A stretch of 32,458 nt of DNA from NCBI GenBank assembly GCA_937124575.1, contig CAKZKY010000325.1, forward strand, positions 1 to 32,458, written 5' to 3'. Origin of the DNA: an uncultured Pseudomonadota bacterium. GTDB taxonomy: Bacteria > Desulfobacterota > BSN033 > UBA1163. The translations under genes were made by a program, and so were the position numbers. Position 1 is the first letter of the stretch, and every line of letters starts with the position of its first letter. Shown piece by piece: positions 1-8,374 of this stretch. Below the pieces are notes generated by a model. That model did no database searches. It had not been told where the DNA came from and saw nothing but the letters and a program-made list of their open reading frames with translations.

Positions 1-51
1 CCACTTCCCCAGTCTCTTAAGGACTTTTTCAGTGATCTCCTCTTTTTCCTC

Positions 52-77
52 TTGACATTAGATAAAATTAGTATAAT
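52..77 (+). promoter_or_regulatory. possible promoter of the first AOR operon
   Basis: A TTGACA hexamer (52-57) and a perfect TATAAT (72-77) lie upstream of the first CBS gene, but the spacer is only 14 bp, short for a sigma-70 promoter. The TATAAT may pair with a weaker -35 further upstream. The rest of 1-164 is AT-rich leader in which I see nothing else, apart from the AAGGAGG ribosome binding site just before 165. Confidence 0.35.
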
Positions 78-164
78 TTTGTCATAAGAGACAAGCTTTT
101 AAACAACCGGATAGAAACCATTTTAAACGCATAGCCCAGAAATCAACGGAAGGAGGTAATACCT

Positions 165-797
165 ATGAAGATCAAAGATATCATGACAAGAAACCCGTTC
201 ACCGTCGATAGTGAAACCCTGGTTATGGATGCTCAAAAGATCATGAAAGAAAATAACATTCGGAGGCTCCCTGTAGTCGATAGAGGCAAGCTGGTTGGAA
301 TCGTTACTCTCCATGACCTTCTCGAAGCATCCCCCTCACCAGCCACCTCATTGAGCGTTTATGAGTTGAACTTTCTCATTTCAAAGATGAAAGTGAAGGA
401 GGTGATGAAAAAGAATCCAATCTGCCTTCCTCCAGATATGCCTTTTGAAGAGGCCTTAAAGCTCGGGCAGGAGAAGAAAGTCGGTTCATTCCCTGTGGTG
501 GACAAGGGGAGGTTGGTTGGAATTGCAACCGAATCGGATATTGTTCGGGTACTGGTTCACGCCTTAGGGATTCGAGAAGAGGGATCGAGAATCACGATCG
601 AGAGTGTGAAGGATGAAGATTTTAAGAAGATCACAGCGATTGCCAATCAACATGACGCCATTATTCTGAGCATGATCTCTTGGTTTAGGGAAGAGAAGAA
701 TGATTGGATGGTTGTGCTTCGATTGAAGACAAAGGAGACTGAGCCGATTGTGAAAGATTTTAGAAAGGGAGGTCTAAAGGTCACTTATATTGCATGA
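165..797 (+). CDS. tandem CBS-domain protein with C-terminal ACT-like domain (AcuB-like), copy 1
   Basis: A 210-residue soluble protein with two CBS motifs at about residues 1-60 (begins MKIKDIMTRNP, with RRLPVVDRGKLVGIVT) and 75-135 (begins MKVKEVMKKNP, with GSFPVVDKGRLVGIATESD). A C-terminal stretch of about 70 residues starting near GSRITI looks like an ACT domain, the order seen in AcuB. CBS pairs usually bind adenine nucleotides and sense energy charge. It starts after a strong AAGGAGG site, sits 25 bp before aorA and is probably the first gene of the AOR operon, so a role as an energy-state sensor for that operon is inferred. A clear paralogue lies at 4552-5211 on the other side of the operon. 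Its ligand and target are unknown. Confidence 0.85.
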   Translation: MKIKDIMTRNPFTVDSETLVMDAQKIMKENNIRRLPVVDRGKLVGIVTLHDLLEASPSPATSLSVYELNFLISKMKVKEVMKKNPICLPPDMPFEEALKLGQEKKVGSFPVVDKGRLVGIATESDIVRVLVHALGIREEGSRITIESVKDEDFKKITAIANQHDAIILSMISWFREEKNDWMVVLRLKTKETEPIVKDFRKGGLKVTYIA

Positions 798-822
798 GAA
801 AGGGATGAAAGGAGGGGTTTGA

Positions 823-1305
823 ATGATCAAGAAGATTTCGGTCTATCCGGAGAAGTGCACAGCATGTCGCCTGTGCGAGTTGGGTTGTTCATTCAAAAAG
901 ATAGGGGAGTTTAACCCCATTGCCTCCAGGGTGCGCGTCTCCATTTTTGGGGAGGATGCCTTTTATACGCCAATCATCTGTACCCAATGTGATGAAGCCT
1001 GGTGCCTAAAGGCATGCCCGAGTGGTGCTATCTCACGAGACGTTGGAGCGAAGGTGGTGAAGATCGATCCAAACCGATGTGTGGGTTGCAGGATGTGTAC
1101 GATGGCCTGTCCTTTCGGAACGATCACCTATTACACGCCAGAAGGGAAGGCGATCAAATGCGATGAGTGCGATGGTCAACCCGAGTGTGTCCTTTTCTGC
1201 CCGACTGGGGCATTGAAGTATGAGGAGGAGTCCACTCCCACACGATTGAAGCGAGTGGCCACTGCGCGAAAGCTCGAATCTTCCTCAAAGGAGGTGCAGC
1301 CATGA
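823..1305 (+). CDS. aorA: AOR electron-transfer subunit, HycB-like 4x[4Fe-4S] ferredoxin
   Basis: A 160-residue cytoplasmic ferredoxin with four cysteine groups: CTACRLCELGC, CTQCDEAWCLKACP, CVGCRMCTMACP and CDECDGQPECVLFCP. That is enough for four [4Fe-4S] clusters, as in HycB/DMSO reductase B-type subunits. It is followed at once by the catalytic AOR subunit (4-bp ATGA overlap) and then an FAD protein. This is the order described for the AorABC aldehyde oxidoreductase of Aromatoleum, where AorA wires the tungsten subunit to the flavin subunit. The start is supported by GAAAGGAGG. The last cluster motif and tail differ from the two other ferredoxins in this window, which resemble each other more. 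Confidence 0.85.
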   Translation: MIKKISVYPEKCTACRLCELGCSFKKIGEFNPIASRVRVSIFGEDAFYTPIICTQCDEAWCLKACPSGAISRDVGAKVVKIDPNRCVGCRMCTMACPFGTITYYTPEGKAIKCDECDGQPECVLFCPTGALKYEEESTPTRLKRVATARKLESSSKEVQP

Positions 1306-3104
1306 AGGGATGGATTGGAAAGATATTGAGAGTTGATCTCACCAAGGGTGAGTGGAAGGCAGAAGATTTGGACCGAAATTTAGCGCAGAAATTTATCGGC
1401 GGAAGGGGTCTCGGTTCAAAGATCCTCTACGATGAGATCGATCCAAAGATCGACCCCCTCAGTTCAAATAATAAGTTGATCATGGCCACCGGACCTCTGA
1501 CAGGGACAAGCGCCTCTGCGGCAGGGAGATATATGGCCATCACCAAATCTCCACTGACTGGGACGATCGCTTGCTCTAATTCGGGCGGCCAATTTGGAGC
1601 AGAACTTAAGTTCGCAGGATTCGATCTGATCATTGTCGAAGGTAAAGCAAAAGAACCGGTCTATCTCTATGTGGAAGATGGAAAGGTTGAAATCAGGGAT
1701 GCCAAGCATCTTTGGGGAAAGACGACCCATGAAACGACAGACCAGATCCTTTCAGAGACCGATATGGATGCGAGGGTGGCCTGTATCGGTCCAGCTGGAG
1801 AGAAGCTGGTCCGATTTGCTTGCATCGTCAATGAGAAGCATCGAGCTGCAGGTCGCTCCGGTGTTGGCGCTGTGATGGGTTCGAAGAACCTGAAGGCGAT
1901 TGCCGTGAAAGGAACTGGAAGTGTAAGCGTTGCTAATAAAGAGGCATTTCGAAAGGCAACGCTCGATGGTTTTCAGAAGGTCAAGGCTAACCCGGTCACC
2001 TCGGCTGGATTGCCTGCCTATGGAACCGCCATCCTGGTCAATGTGATCAATCAGCATGGACTCTTTCCCACAAGGAATTTCCAGCAGGGAGTTTTTGAAG
2101 GGGCTGAAAAGATCAGTGGAGAGAGCATTGCCGATCAGATCCTAGTACGAAATCGGGCCTGTTTCGCCTGTCCTATTGGCTGCGGGAGGGTGATCCGGGT
2201 GACCGATCCCAAGTATGCTTGTTTTGGCGAGGGGCCTGAATATGAAAGTGACTGGTCGCTTGGAGCCTGTTGTGGTGTGGACAATATTAATGCCATTGGG
2301 AAAGCGAACTACCTTTGCGACATCTTAGGCATGGATCCCATCTCTACGGGTGTGACGATCGCCTGTGGAATGGAGCTGTTCCAGAGGGGGATTCTCTCAA
2401 CCAAAGAGGTGGGAGGTTCCCTCAACTTTGGAGATGCGGATACCATGTTGGAGATGGTGAGGGCAATTGGTTACCGTGAGGGATTTGGAGATCTATTGGC
2501 AGAGGGGTCCTACCGATTGGCTGAGAGATTCGGCCATCCCGAGTATTCGATGAGCGTGAAGAAGCAGGAATTCCCGGCCTATGATGGAAGGGGAGCGCAG
2601 GGCATGGGGCTTCAGTATGCGACCTCAAACCGTGGAGCCTGCCATGTAAGAGGCTATATGGTGGCTGCGGAAATTATGGGTTCTCCGCAAAAACTCGATC
2701 CGTTTGATACAGAGGAGAAGGCCGGGTGGGACAAAGGGTTTCAGGATACCACAGCCGTGGTGGACTCATCAGGGATCTGTCTCTTCAATACCTTTGCTTT
2801 TGGTGCTCCAGAGATTCTCGAATACCTCAGGGCTGCCACTGGCATGGAGATGACCCTTGAGGATTTGATGAAAGCCGGTGAGCGAATCTGGAATCTGGAG
2901 AGGCTCTTTAATCTTAAAGCAGGTCTGACGGGGAAAGATGATTGCCTGCCCGAACGGTTTACCAAAGAACCCATGCCAGAAGGTCCTGCCAAAGGGCATG
3001 TGGTGCGATTGGAAAAGATGCTCCCTGAATATTATGAGCTTCGGGGGTGGGATAAAGATGGCGTGCCAACAAAAGAGAGATTGAAGGAATTGGGTTTAGA
3101 ATAG
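1302..3104 (+). CDS. aorB: tungsten-containing aldehyde:ferredoxin oxidoreductase, catalytic subunit
   Basis: 600 residues, the usual AOR length. It interconverts aldehydes and carboxylic acids at a W-bis-pterin site. The N-terminal pterin-binding half has FIGGRGLGSKI and GAVMGSKNLKAI. The [4Fe-4S] ligands are C287, C290 and C294 (CFACPIGC) and C493 (DSSGICLFN). E313 and H448 fall where AOR-family active-site Glu and His are expected (GPEYES and ACHVRG). It overlaps aorA by 4 bp and is followed by a hairpin and the FAD subunit, so an AorABC-type complex is likely. In an aromatic-acid degrader it may oxidise aromatic aldehydes or reduce acids; the substrate cannot be read from the sequence. 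The conserved Cys/Glu/His set argues for a true AOR rather than the benzoyl-CoA reductase subunit BamB. Confidence 0.9.
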   Translation: MKGWIGKILRVDLTKGEWKAEDLDRNLAQKFIGGRGLGSKILYDEIDPKIDPLSSNNKLIMATGPLTGTSASAAGRYMAITKSPLTGTIACSNSGGQFGAELKFAGFDLIIVEGKAKEPVYLYVEDGKVEIRDAKHLWGKTTHETTDQILSETDMDARVACIGPAGEKLVRFACIVNEKHRAAGRSGVGAVMGSKNLKAIAVKGTGSVSVANKEAFRKATLDGFQKVKANPVTSAGLPAYGTAILVNVINQHGLFPTRNFQQGVFEGAEKISGESIADQILVRNRACFACPIGCGRVIRVTDPKYACFGEGPEYESDWSLGACCGVDNINAIGKANYLCDILGMDPISTGVTIACGMELFQRGILSTKEVGGSLNFGDADTMLEMVRAIGYREGFGDLLAEGSYRLAERFGHPEYSMSVKKQEFPAYDGRGAQGMGLQYATSNRGACHVRGYMVAAEIMGSPQKLDPFDTEEKAGWDKGFQDTTAVVDSSGICLFNTFAFGAPEILEYLRAATGMEMTLEDLMKAGERIWNLERLFNLKAGLTGKDDCLPERFTKEPMPEGPAKGHVVRLEKMLPEYYELRGWDKDGVPTKERLKELGLE

Positions 3105-3121
3105 AGAATTCAGTTCTTTTT

Positions 3122-3154
3122 GGTAGGGGGCAGACCTTGGGTCTGCCCCCTACC
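3122..3154. terminator. strong hairpin inside the aor operon
   Basis: A perfect 15-bp GC-rich stem (GGTAGGGGGCAGACC, 3122-3136, against 3140-3154) with a 3-nt TTG loop, followed by TTTTCCTT. It lies between aorB and aorC. It could attenuate transcription into aorC or protect the aorAB mRNA; it also resembles mobile REP-like hairpins. Confidence 0.65.
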
Positions 3155-3173
3155 TTTTCCTTGAGGAGCGGAT

Positions 3174-4445
3174 ATGCCAAGAAAGCGGAAAAAGCGGGTG
3201 GTTATTATCGGCAACAGTGCAGCTGGTCTTTCAGCCTTAGAAGCTTTTAGAAATCGGGATAGGGATTCAAAAGTTATCATGATTGATAGGGAACCGGTGT
3301 TAGCTTATTCCCGGACGATTACTCCCTATTTTATCATGGGGGGTGTTAAGCAGGAGGAAGACCTCTTTTTGCGGACCAAAGATTATTACAAAGATTTCGG
3401 CGTCAAAACACTTTTTGGTGAAGAGGCCCTTGGAATTGACATGAGATTTAGGGAAGTCCTGTTAGACAGTGGGAAGAAAGAACCTTTCGATCTTCTTCTG
3501 ATTGCAACAGGAAGTTCTCCCATAAAACCCAAGATGCAGGGAGCAAAACCTGAGGGGATAGGTGTGCTAAGAAGCCTTGCCGATGCAAAGTATTTAAAAG
3601 AGATGAAGCCAAAAGTGAAGAAAGTTCTTTTTTTAGGTGGCGGATTGGTCTCCCTCCAAACGCTTCAGGCCATGTTTACGAGGAGCGGACAGTATACCCT
3701 CGTGGTGAAATCAGATCAGATTTTCTCTCAAACCATGGATCGAGATGGAGCTGAGATGATCGAAAATCACTTAAAGAAAATGGGGGTTCAGATCATCAAG
3801 GGAAAAGAGGTCGTTCGATTAAAAGGGGTAAAAGGTTCGAGGGTGGCCATCCTCGATGATGGGCAAGAGATCGAGGCCGATTTTATCTTTGCAGGGAAGG
3901 GAGTCAGACCCAATATTGATTTCCTCCGAGGCAGCGGAATCAAGAGCCGGAATGGAATCTTCGTCAACGACCGTATGGAGACGAATGTCGAAGGAGTCTA
4001 TGCGGCTGGCGACGTAGCCCTGGCAGCGGACTTCTTCTCAAAAGAGAATGTGAGCTATGGCCTATGGCCTTCTGCTGTGGAACAAGGGGAGATTGCGGGA
4101 AAGAATATGGCAGGTCAAAAGGAGATCTATCCAGGAAACCTCAGAATGAACGTGACCCGAATCTTTGCCATACCGATTGCCTCCATTGGAGAGGTTCGAT
4201 CTTCAAAGGTTGCAGAATCACTTGTCAGAAAAGACGAGAAGAGGAACATCTATCGCAAAATCTGTCTCGATGAAAAAGGAATCCTCATTGGAGCCATACT
4301 GATTAACCAGGTGGATGACCTTGGGGTGCTCCATGGACTCATCCGTGGGCGAAAAGAGATAGGTGCCCTCAAAGCGAGTTCTATATGGAGATCACCGATC
4401 AACTATGGTTTTGTGTATAAGAATATATTGCAAGGGAAAATATGA
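3174..4445 (+). CDS. aorC: FAD/NAD(P)-dependent oxidoreductase, AOR flavin subunit
   Basis: A 423-residue pyridine nucleotide-disulfide oxidoreductase fold protein. It has an N-terminal FAD motif (VVIIGNSAAGLSALEA, near residue 9), a central NAD-binding glycine motif (VLFLGGGLVSLQTLQA, near residue 160) and the second FAD motif with YAAGDVA near residue 280. No redox-active CxxxxC pair is visible, so it resembles NADH-dependent flavin subunits rather than disulfide reductases. By analogy with AorC it would let NAD(P)H exchange electrons with the tungsten subunit through AorA. It starts 69 bp after aorB, beyond a strong hairpin, with TTGAGGAG as ribosome binding site. An independent nitrite- or rubredoxin-reductase-like role is possible, but the context favours AOR. 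Confidence 0.82.
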   Translation: MPRKRKKRVVIIGNSAAGLSALEAFRNRDRDSKVIMIDREPVLAYSRTITPYFIMGGVKQEEDLFLRTKDYYKDFGVKTLFGEEALGIDMRFREVLLDSGKKEPFDLLLIATGSSPIKPKMQGAKPEGIGVLRSLADAKYLKEMKPKVKKVLFLGGGLVSLQTLQAMFTRSGQYTLVVKSDQIFSQTMDRDGAEMIENHLKKMGVQIIKGKEVVRLKGVKGSRVAILDDGQEIEADFIFAGKGVRPNIDFLRGSGIKSRNGIFVNDRMETNVEGVYAAGDVALAADFFSKENVSYGLWPSAVEQGEIAGKNMAGQKEIYPGNLRMNVTRIFAIPIASIGEVRSSKVAESLVRKDEKRNIYRKICLDEKGILIGAILINQVDDLGVLHGLIRGRKEIGALKASSIWRSPINYGFVYKNILQGKI

Positions 4446-4551
4446 AGAAGATCCAACCTAAAGGTTGCAAAAGCGGGCATGGGCAGGTTCCGCAAAGTGC
4501 GGGACTTCAAACGGCTATGGATATAGAGAAAACTTAAAAGGAGGAGACATA

Positions 4552-5211
4552 ATGAGAATCAAGGACGTGATGACTAAAAACCCCATTACAGTGAACCCCG
4601 ACACATTGGTCTTAAAAGCACAAAAGCTGATGAAGGACAAAGGTATCCAGAGACTGCCTGTCGTAGATAAGGATAGACTGGTGGGGATTGTCACCAAATA
4701 CGACCTTCTTGAAGCCGTTCCCATTAAAGGGACTTCTGCGAATCTTTATGATCTGAACATTGTACTTTCGCAGATGAAAGTGAAAGATTTGATGAAAAAA
4801 AACCCGATTACGGTCACCCCTTATACACCTGTGGAAGATGCCCTTCGGATTGGACAGGAGGAAAAGATCGGTTCCTTTCCTGTCGTTGAGGATGGGAAGT
4901 TGGTGGGAATTGCAACCGAGTCAGACATTGTGAGGTTTCTCATCCGGACCCTTGGCATTGGCGAAGAGGGATCAAGAATCACGTTGACTGGTTTGGGAGA
5001 GAAGTTCGGTGAGCTTGAAAGGATTATTTCCCTCATCAGTCAACATAAGGTGACCATCCTCAGCATGATCCTTCTTCCCAAACGGAAAAGCGGAGAATGG
5101 ATGATTGCCCTCCGTTTAGACACGAAAAATCCTAAAACGGTCATTCAACAGTTAAAAAAAGAAGGTTTTGATGTGAGTTGGGCAGTTGCCTCGGTTAAGG
5201 CAGAATGGTGA
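4552..5211 (+). CDS. tandem CBS-domain protein with ACT-like tail, copy 2
   Basis: 219 residues, paralogous along its whole length to the protein at 165-797: CBS motifs starting MRIKDVMTKNP and MKVKDLMKKNP, then GEEGSRITL and the ACT-like tail. I start it at 4552 because AAAGGAGGAG lies just upstream; the longer frame to 4465 has no ribosome site and reads unlike the family. Together the two copies bracket aorABC. The 107-bp gap before it holds small palindromes (for example CAACCTAAAGGTTG at 4452-4465). Likely a nucleotide-binding sensor; the partner is unknown. Confidence 0.85.
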   Translation: MRIKDVMTKNPITVNPDTLVLKAQKLMKDKGIQRLPVVDKDRLVGIVTKYDLLEAVPIKGTSANLYDLNIVLSQMKVKDLMKKNPITVTPYTPVEDALRIGQEEKIGSFPVVEDGKLVGIATESDIVRFLIRTLGIGEEGSRITLTGLGEKFGELERIISLISQHKVTILSMILLPKRKSGEWMIALRLDTKNPKTVIQQLKKEGFDVSWAVASVKAEW

Positions 5212-5245
5212 GTGCAACCGCATTCTTCATAAGGAGGAGATCGTA

Positions 5246-5797
5246 ATGGATTTGATGGAGGCCATACTGAAGAGACGAAGCATTCGGAAATATAAGTCTG
5301 ATCCTGTCCCGCAAGAGGTATTGAGAGCATTATTGGAGGCGGTCCGATGGTCTCCTTCCTGGGCCAATACACAGTGCTGGGAAGTGATCGTTGTAAAAGA
5401 TCAGAAGGCGAAGTCAGATCTGGCCACCGCTCTTTCCAAAGGGAATCCTGCGCTTGCCTCAATGACCGATGCACCGGTTGTGATTGTCCTGATCGGGAAA
5501 AAGGGAGTCTCTGGATTTTATAAAGGTCAGCCGGCAACGGTTAAGGGAGACTGGCTGATGTTCGATACGGGCATTGCCATACAGACGCTCTGCTTGGCTG
5601 CTCGTGGGCTGGGACTGGGAACCGTTATTGTGGGATCATTCGATCACAAGAAGGCAGAAGCGATTTTAGGGGTTCCACAAGACAGAGAGGTCGTGGCCAT
5701 GACTCCGCTCGGATATCCGGCGACCGAAGGTGTGGCACCCAGAAGGAAAGAAATTCCAGAGTTTGTATTTTATGAGAGGTATGGTCAAAAAGAGTGA
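5246..5797 (+). CDS. nitroreductase-family FMN oxidoreductase
   Basis: 183 residues. The N-terminus shows the family FMN-binding pattern RRSIRKYKSDPVP, followed by WSPSWANTQCWE; GLGLGTVIVGS and the PLGYPA segment near the C-terminus are also typical. Members use NAD(P)H and FMN to reduce nitro groups, quinones or enones, and some act on flavins or iodotyrosine; the substrate here is unknown. The start at 5246 follows AAGGAGGAGATCGTA; an in-frame extension upstream lacks a ribosome site. It follows the second CBS gene by 34 bp and may be the last gene of the aor operon. Confidence 0.85.
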   Translation: MDLMEAILKRRSIRKYKSDPVPQEVLRALLEAVRWSPSWANTQCWEVIVVKDQKAKSDLATALSKGNPALASMTDAPVVIVLIGKKGVSGFYKGQPATVKGDWLMFDTGIAIQTLCLAARGLGLGTVIVGSFDHKKAEAILGVPQDREVVAMTPLGYPATEGVAPRRKEIPEFVFYERYGQKE

Positions 5798-5821
5798 GAA
5801 ATATTTCTCGGCCTTGACACG

Positions 5822-5942
5822 AGTGGTGAGATGTCAAATGGCAGAGTTCAAAGGTCAAATGAATTCCGAAATCAAAATGGTTAAAGAAGATTTGACCTTT
5901 GCCCATTTGTCATTGATTGGGTATTTGAACTTTGAAATCTAG
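5822..5942. repeat. imperfect hairpin repeat, GGTCAAATG-word type
   Basis: The left arm carries GTCAAATGGC and AAAGGTCAAATG; the right arm carries the complement (GATTTGACCTTTGCCCATTTGTC, TTTGAACTTTG, quoted in parts). Each arm repeats a short word with variation. It fills most of the gap between the nitroreductase and the mutase gene. Confidence 0.6.
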
Positions 5943-5970
5943 GCTTAAAAGAAGGGGTAATGGTAGCGAG

Positions 5971-7176
5971 ATGATTCCAGAAGAGATCCTTCGTTCGCTT
6001 GTCCTTCAAAACGATTCGAAATTGGTCATGGTCGTCATTGATGGGCTTGGTGGCCTGCCAGTGAGAGGTAAGACCGAACTCGAGACCGCAAAAATTCCAA
6101 ATCTTGATCGTCTTGCCTCTAAATCCATCTGTGGACTGATCGATCCCATCTCCTACGGGATCACACCCGGGAGTGGTCCTTCCCATCTGGCCCTCTTTGG
6201 TTACGATCCGTTTCAATATGAGATCGGAAGAGGGGTGATGGAGGCCCTGGGAATTGGGTTGACGCTGACCAAAGATGATCTGACAGCACGGGGCAATTTC
6301 GCAACGATTGACGAAAATGGGGTCATCCTCGACCGAAGGGCAGGTCGGATACCAACGGAGAAGAATGAGGAGATCTGCCAATTCCTACAGAATGAGGTTA
6401 GAGAAGTTGATGGAGTGCGCGTCTCCATATATCCAGGAAAGGAACATCGTTTCGTCATCGTTTTTCAGGGAGAGGGGTTGAGAGATGAGCTGACCGATGC
6501 CGATCCTCAGAAGGATGGGCTTAGAGTCAAAGGGACAGATAGTCTTACCCCAGAAGCCCAGAGAACAGCGGATATTGTGAACAACTACCTGAAAAAGGTT
6601 AGGGAGGTTCTTAAAGCTTTCCATCCTGCCAATATGGTTCTATTGAGAGGGTTCTCAAAGGTCCCTGATATTCCTTCGATGTCAGAGAGGTTCAAACTGA
6701 GACCTGCCGCCATTGCCACCTACCCCATGTATCTGGGATTAGCTAGGCTTGTGGGAATGGAAGTTTTGAAGACCGGTGAGACGCTCAAGGATGAAGTGGA
6801 GACCCTGAAGAGTCATTTTGATCAGTACGATTTCTTCTATCTCCATTTTAAAAGAACGGATTCGGCTGGAGAGGATGGCGATTTCAAAAAGAAAGTGAGG
6901 GCCCTCGAAGAGATTGATCAGATTATCCCCCTTATCTTGAGGTTGCGACCGGATGTCCTTGTGGTTACCGGAGATCACTCCACCCCTGCTCTCCTGAGAT
7001 CACATAGCTGGCATCCTAATCCAATCCTTCTTTATTCAAAATATATTCGGCCGGATGGGGTTCGGCGGTTCACAGAACGTCAGTGTCAGAAAGGGGAGTT
7101 AGGCAGATTTCCAGCCATGGAGATCCTTCCGCTCATGTTAGCCAACGGGTTAAAGTTAAAAAAGTTTGGAGCCTGA
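5971..7176 (+). CDS. apgM: 2,3-bisphosphoglycerate-independent phosphoglycerate mutase, archaeal type
   Basis: 401 residues of the alkaline-phosphatase superfamily, interconverting 3- and 2-phosphoglycerate in glycolysis/gluconeogenesis. Visible motifs are the metal-binding VVIDGLGG (D24), the catalytic-serine segment TPGSGPSHLALFGYDP (S68) and the C-terminal metal site TGDHSTPALLRSHSWHP. The length fits the archaeal-type family (ApgM), which is shorter than the roughly 510-residue bacterial iPGM. I start at 5971 (MIPEEIL) because family members begin close to the metal motif; the longer frame from 5932 begins inside a hairpin repeat. Phosphonopyruvate decarboxylase-like relatives exist, but the motifs fit the mutase best. 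Confidence 0.85.
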   Translation: MIPEEILRSLVLQNDSKLVMVVIDGLGGLPVRGKTELETAKIPNLDRLASKSICGLIDPISYGITPGSGPSHLALFGYDPFQYEIGRGVMEALGIGLTLTKDDLTARGNFATIDENGVILDRRAGRIPTEKNEEICQFLQNEVREVDGVRVSIYPGKEHRFVIVFQGEGLRDELTDADPQKDGLRVKGTDSLTPEAQRTADIVNNYLKKVREVLKAFHPANMVLLRGFSKVPDIPSMSERFKLRPAAIATYPMYLGLARLVGMEVLKTGETLKDEVETLKSHFDQYDFFYLHFKRTDSAGEDGDFKKKVRALEEIDQIIPLILRLRPDVLVVTGDHSTPALLRSHSWHPNPILLYSKYIRPDGVRRFTERQCQKGELGRFPAMEILPLMLANGLKLKKFGA

Positions 7177-7189
7177 GATACATCTGCGA

Positions 7190-7330
7190 TGTGGCAATAA
7201 CCAATACCCAAATTCCAATAATCAAATAAGCTCCAATACCCAATTTCCGAATAACCAATCTTGCGGTATTTACATTTGGTCATTATCATTTTGGTTATTA
7301 TTTGGTTATTGGCGCTTGGATATTGGTGAT
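7190..7330. repeat. imperfect hairpin repeat, CCAATAACC-word type
   Basis: The left arm has repeated variants of AATAACCAATACCCAAATTCC; the right arm has GGTTATTATTTGGTTATTGG. The arms are complementary with mismatches, giving a long imperfect stem. It fills the gap before the radical-SAM gene. Confidence 0.65.
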
Positions 7331-7335
7331 TAGAG

Positions 7336-8289
7336 ATGAAGTCTTACCGATACCTTTACGGTCCTGTCCCTTCAAGACGATTAAGAAGATCACTCGGAAT
7401 TGATCTCGTCCCCCATAAGATCTGCACTTATAACTGCATCTATTGCCAGATTGGAAAAACAACCTTAAAGACGATGACTCGGAGAGCCTATGTTCCTTCC
7501 GAAGAAATCCTTGAAGAAGTGAAGCACTTCTTAAAAGAGGAGCATCTTTCCATTGATTATCTCTCCCTGAGCGGGTCAGGAGAGCCGACCCTCCACTCTC
7601 AAATCGGTTCGATCATTGAAGGAATAAAGGCGGTCACTTCCATTCCTGTTGCGGTCATTACCAATGGATCGCTTCTCAATCTGGAGGAGGTTCGAATGGA
7701 CTTGCTCCATGCGGATGTCATTCTTCCTTCGCTGGATGCTGTCTCATCAGAGGTTTTTTCAAAGATAAACCGCCCAGTAGAAGAGCTTTCTGTAGAGGCT
7801 GTGATGGAGGGTCTGGTTCAATTCAGGTCTATCTACAAAAGCAGAATCTGGCTGGAGATCCTCTTTTGTAAAGGGGTCAACGATGGTGAGGATGAGCTTT
7901 TACGCATGAAAGAGACCATTGCCCGAATCAAACCCGATTGGATCCATATTAATACGGTGGTTCGGCCACCCTCTGAAGAATGGGTAACTCCCTTGAGTCA
8001 GGAGGAATTGGAGAAGATAAAAGGGTTCTTTGGGGATAAGACTTCCATCATCTCAGAGTTTGACCGCCATCATCTCCACCTGGCCGAAGGAGATATTAAA
8101 CAGATGATCTTGAAGATTTTAAGAAGGAGACCGCTTTCCTTCAGCGATCTCTCAAAAGGGATGGGAATGAGGAAGGATGAGCTTGATGAATATCTTGCCA
8201 CCCTCCTTCGAGAGGGAATGATTCAGTCTCGTCGTATTGGGAATTCCATTTACTTTGAAATCTTAAATCGTAAAGACCAAAGCTTTTGA
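7336..8289 (+). CDS. radical SAM protein with C-terminal winged-helix segment
   Basis: 317 residues. The N-terminus YGPVPSRRLRRSLGIDL and C30-x3-C34-x2-C37 (CTYNCIYC) place it in the COG0731-like radical-SAM group; SLSGSGEPTLH is the SAM-binding glycine segment. Residues from about 255 on (LKILRRRPLSFSDLSKGMG and after) look like a winged-helix domain. The reaction is unknown; related proteins are annotated as Fe-S oxidoreductases. The upstream gap is filled by a hairpin repeat, and a strong bidirectional terminator follows, so it appears to be the last gene of the rightward unit. Confidence 0.8.
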   Translation: MKSYRYLYGPVPSRRLRRSLGIDLVPHKICTYNCIYCQIGKTTLKTMTRRAYVPSEEILEEVKHFLKEEHLSIDYLSLSGSGEPTLHSQIGSIIEGIKAVTSIPVAVITNGSLLNLEEVRMDLLHADVILPSLDAVSSEVFSKINRPVEELSVEAVMEGLVQFRSIYKSRIWLEILFCKGVNDGEDELLRMKETIARIKPDWIHINTVVRPPSEEWVTPLSQEELEKIKGFFGDKTSIISEFDRHHLHLAEGDIKQMILKILRRRPLSFSDLSKGMGMRKDELDEYLATLLREGMIQSRRIGNSIYFEILNRKDQSF

Positions 8290-8330
8290 TCGCTGGACGT
8301 ATAATCGTATCCCCTTCCATCCAATGCGAG

Positions 8331-8370
8331 TCAGCCAGGTTCTCCCCCATTAGGGAGAGAACCTGGCTGA
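8331..8370. terminator. bidirectional terminator between convergent genes
   Basis: A perfect 14-bp stem TCAGCCAGGTTCTC (8331-8344) pairs with 8357-8370, and three more pairs lie inside the loop region. It lies between the radical-SAM gene (plus) and the DUF35 gene (minus), as expected for a shared terminator. Confidence 0.8.
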
Positions 8371-8374
8371 GGAA

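Noticed and set aside
4465-4551. Longer start for the second CBS protein
   Set aside because: The extra 29 residues have no ribosome site and no match to the paralogue, whose N-terminus aligns at 4552.
4446-4551. Possible structured RNA before the second CBS gene
   Set aside because: Small palindromes are present, but no pattern I can match to a riboswitch.
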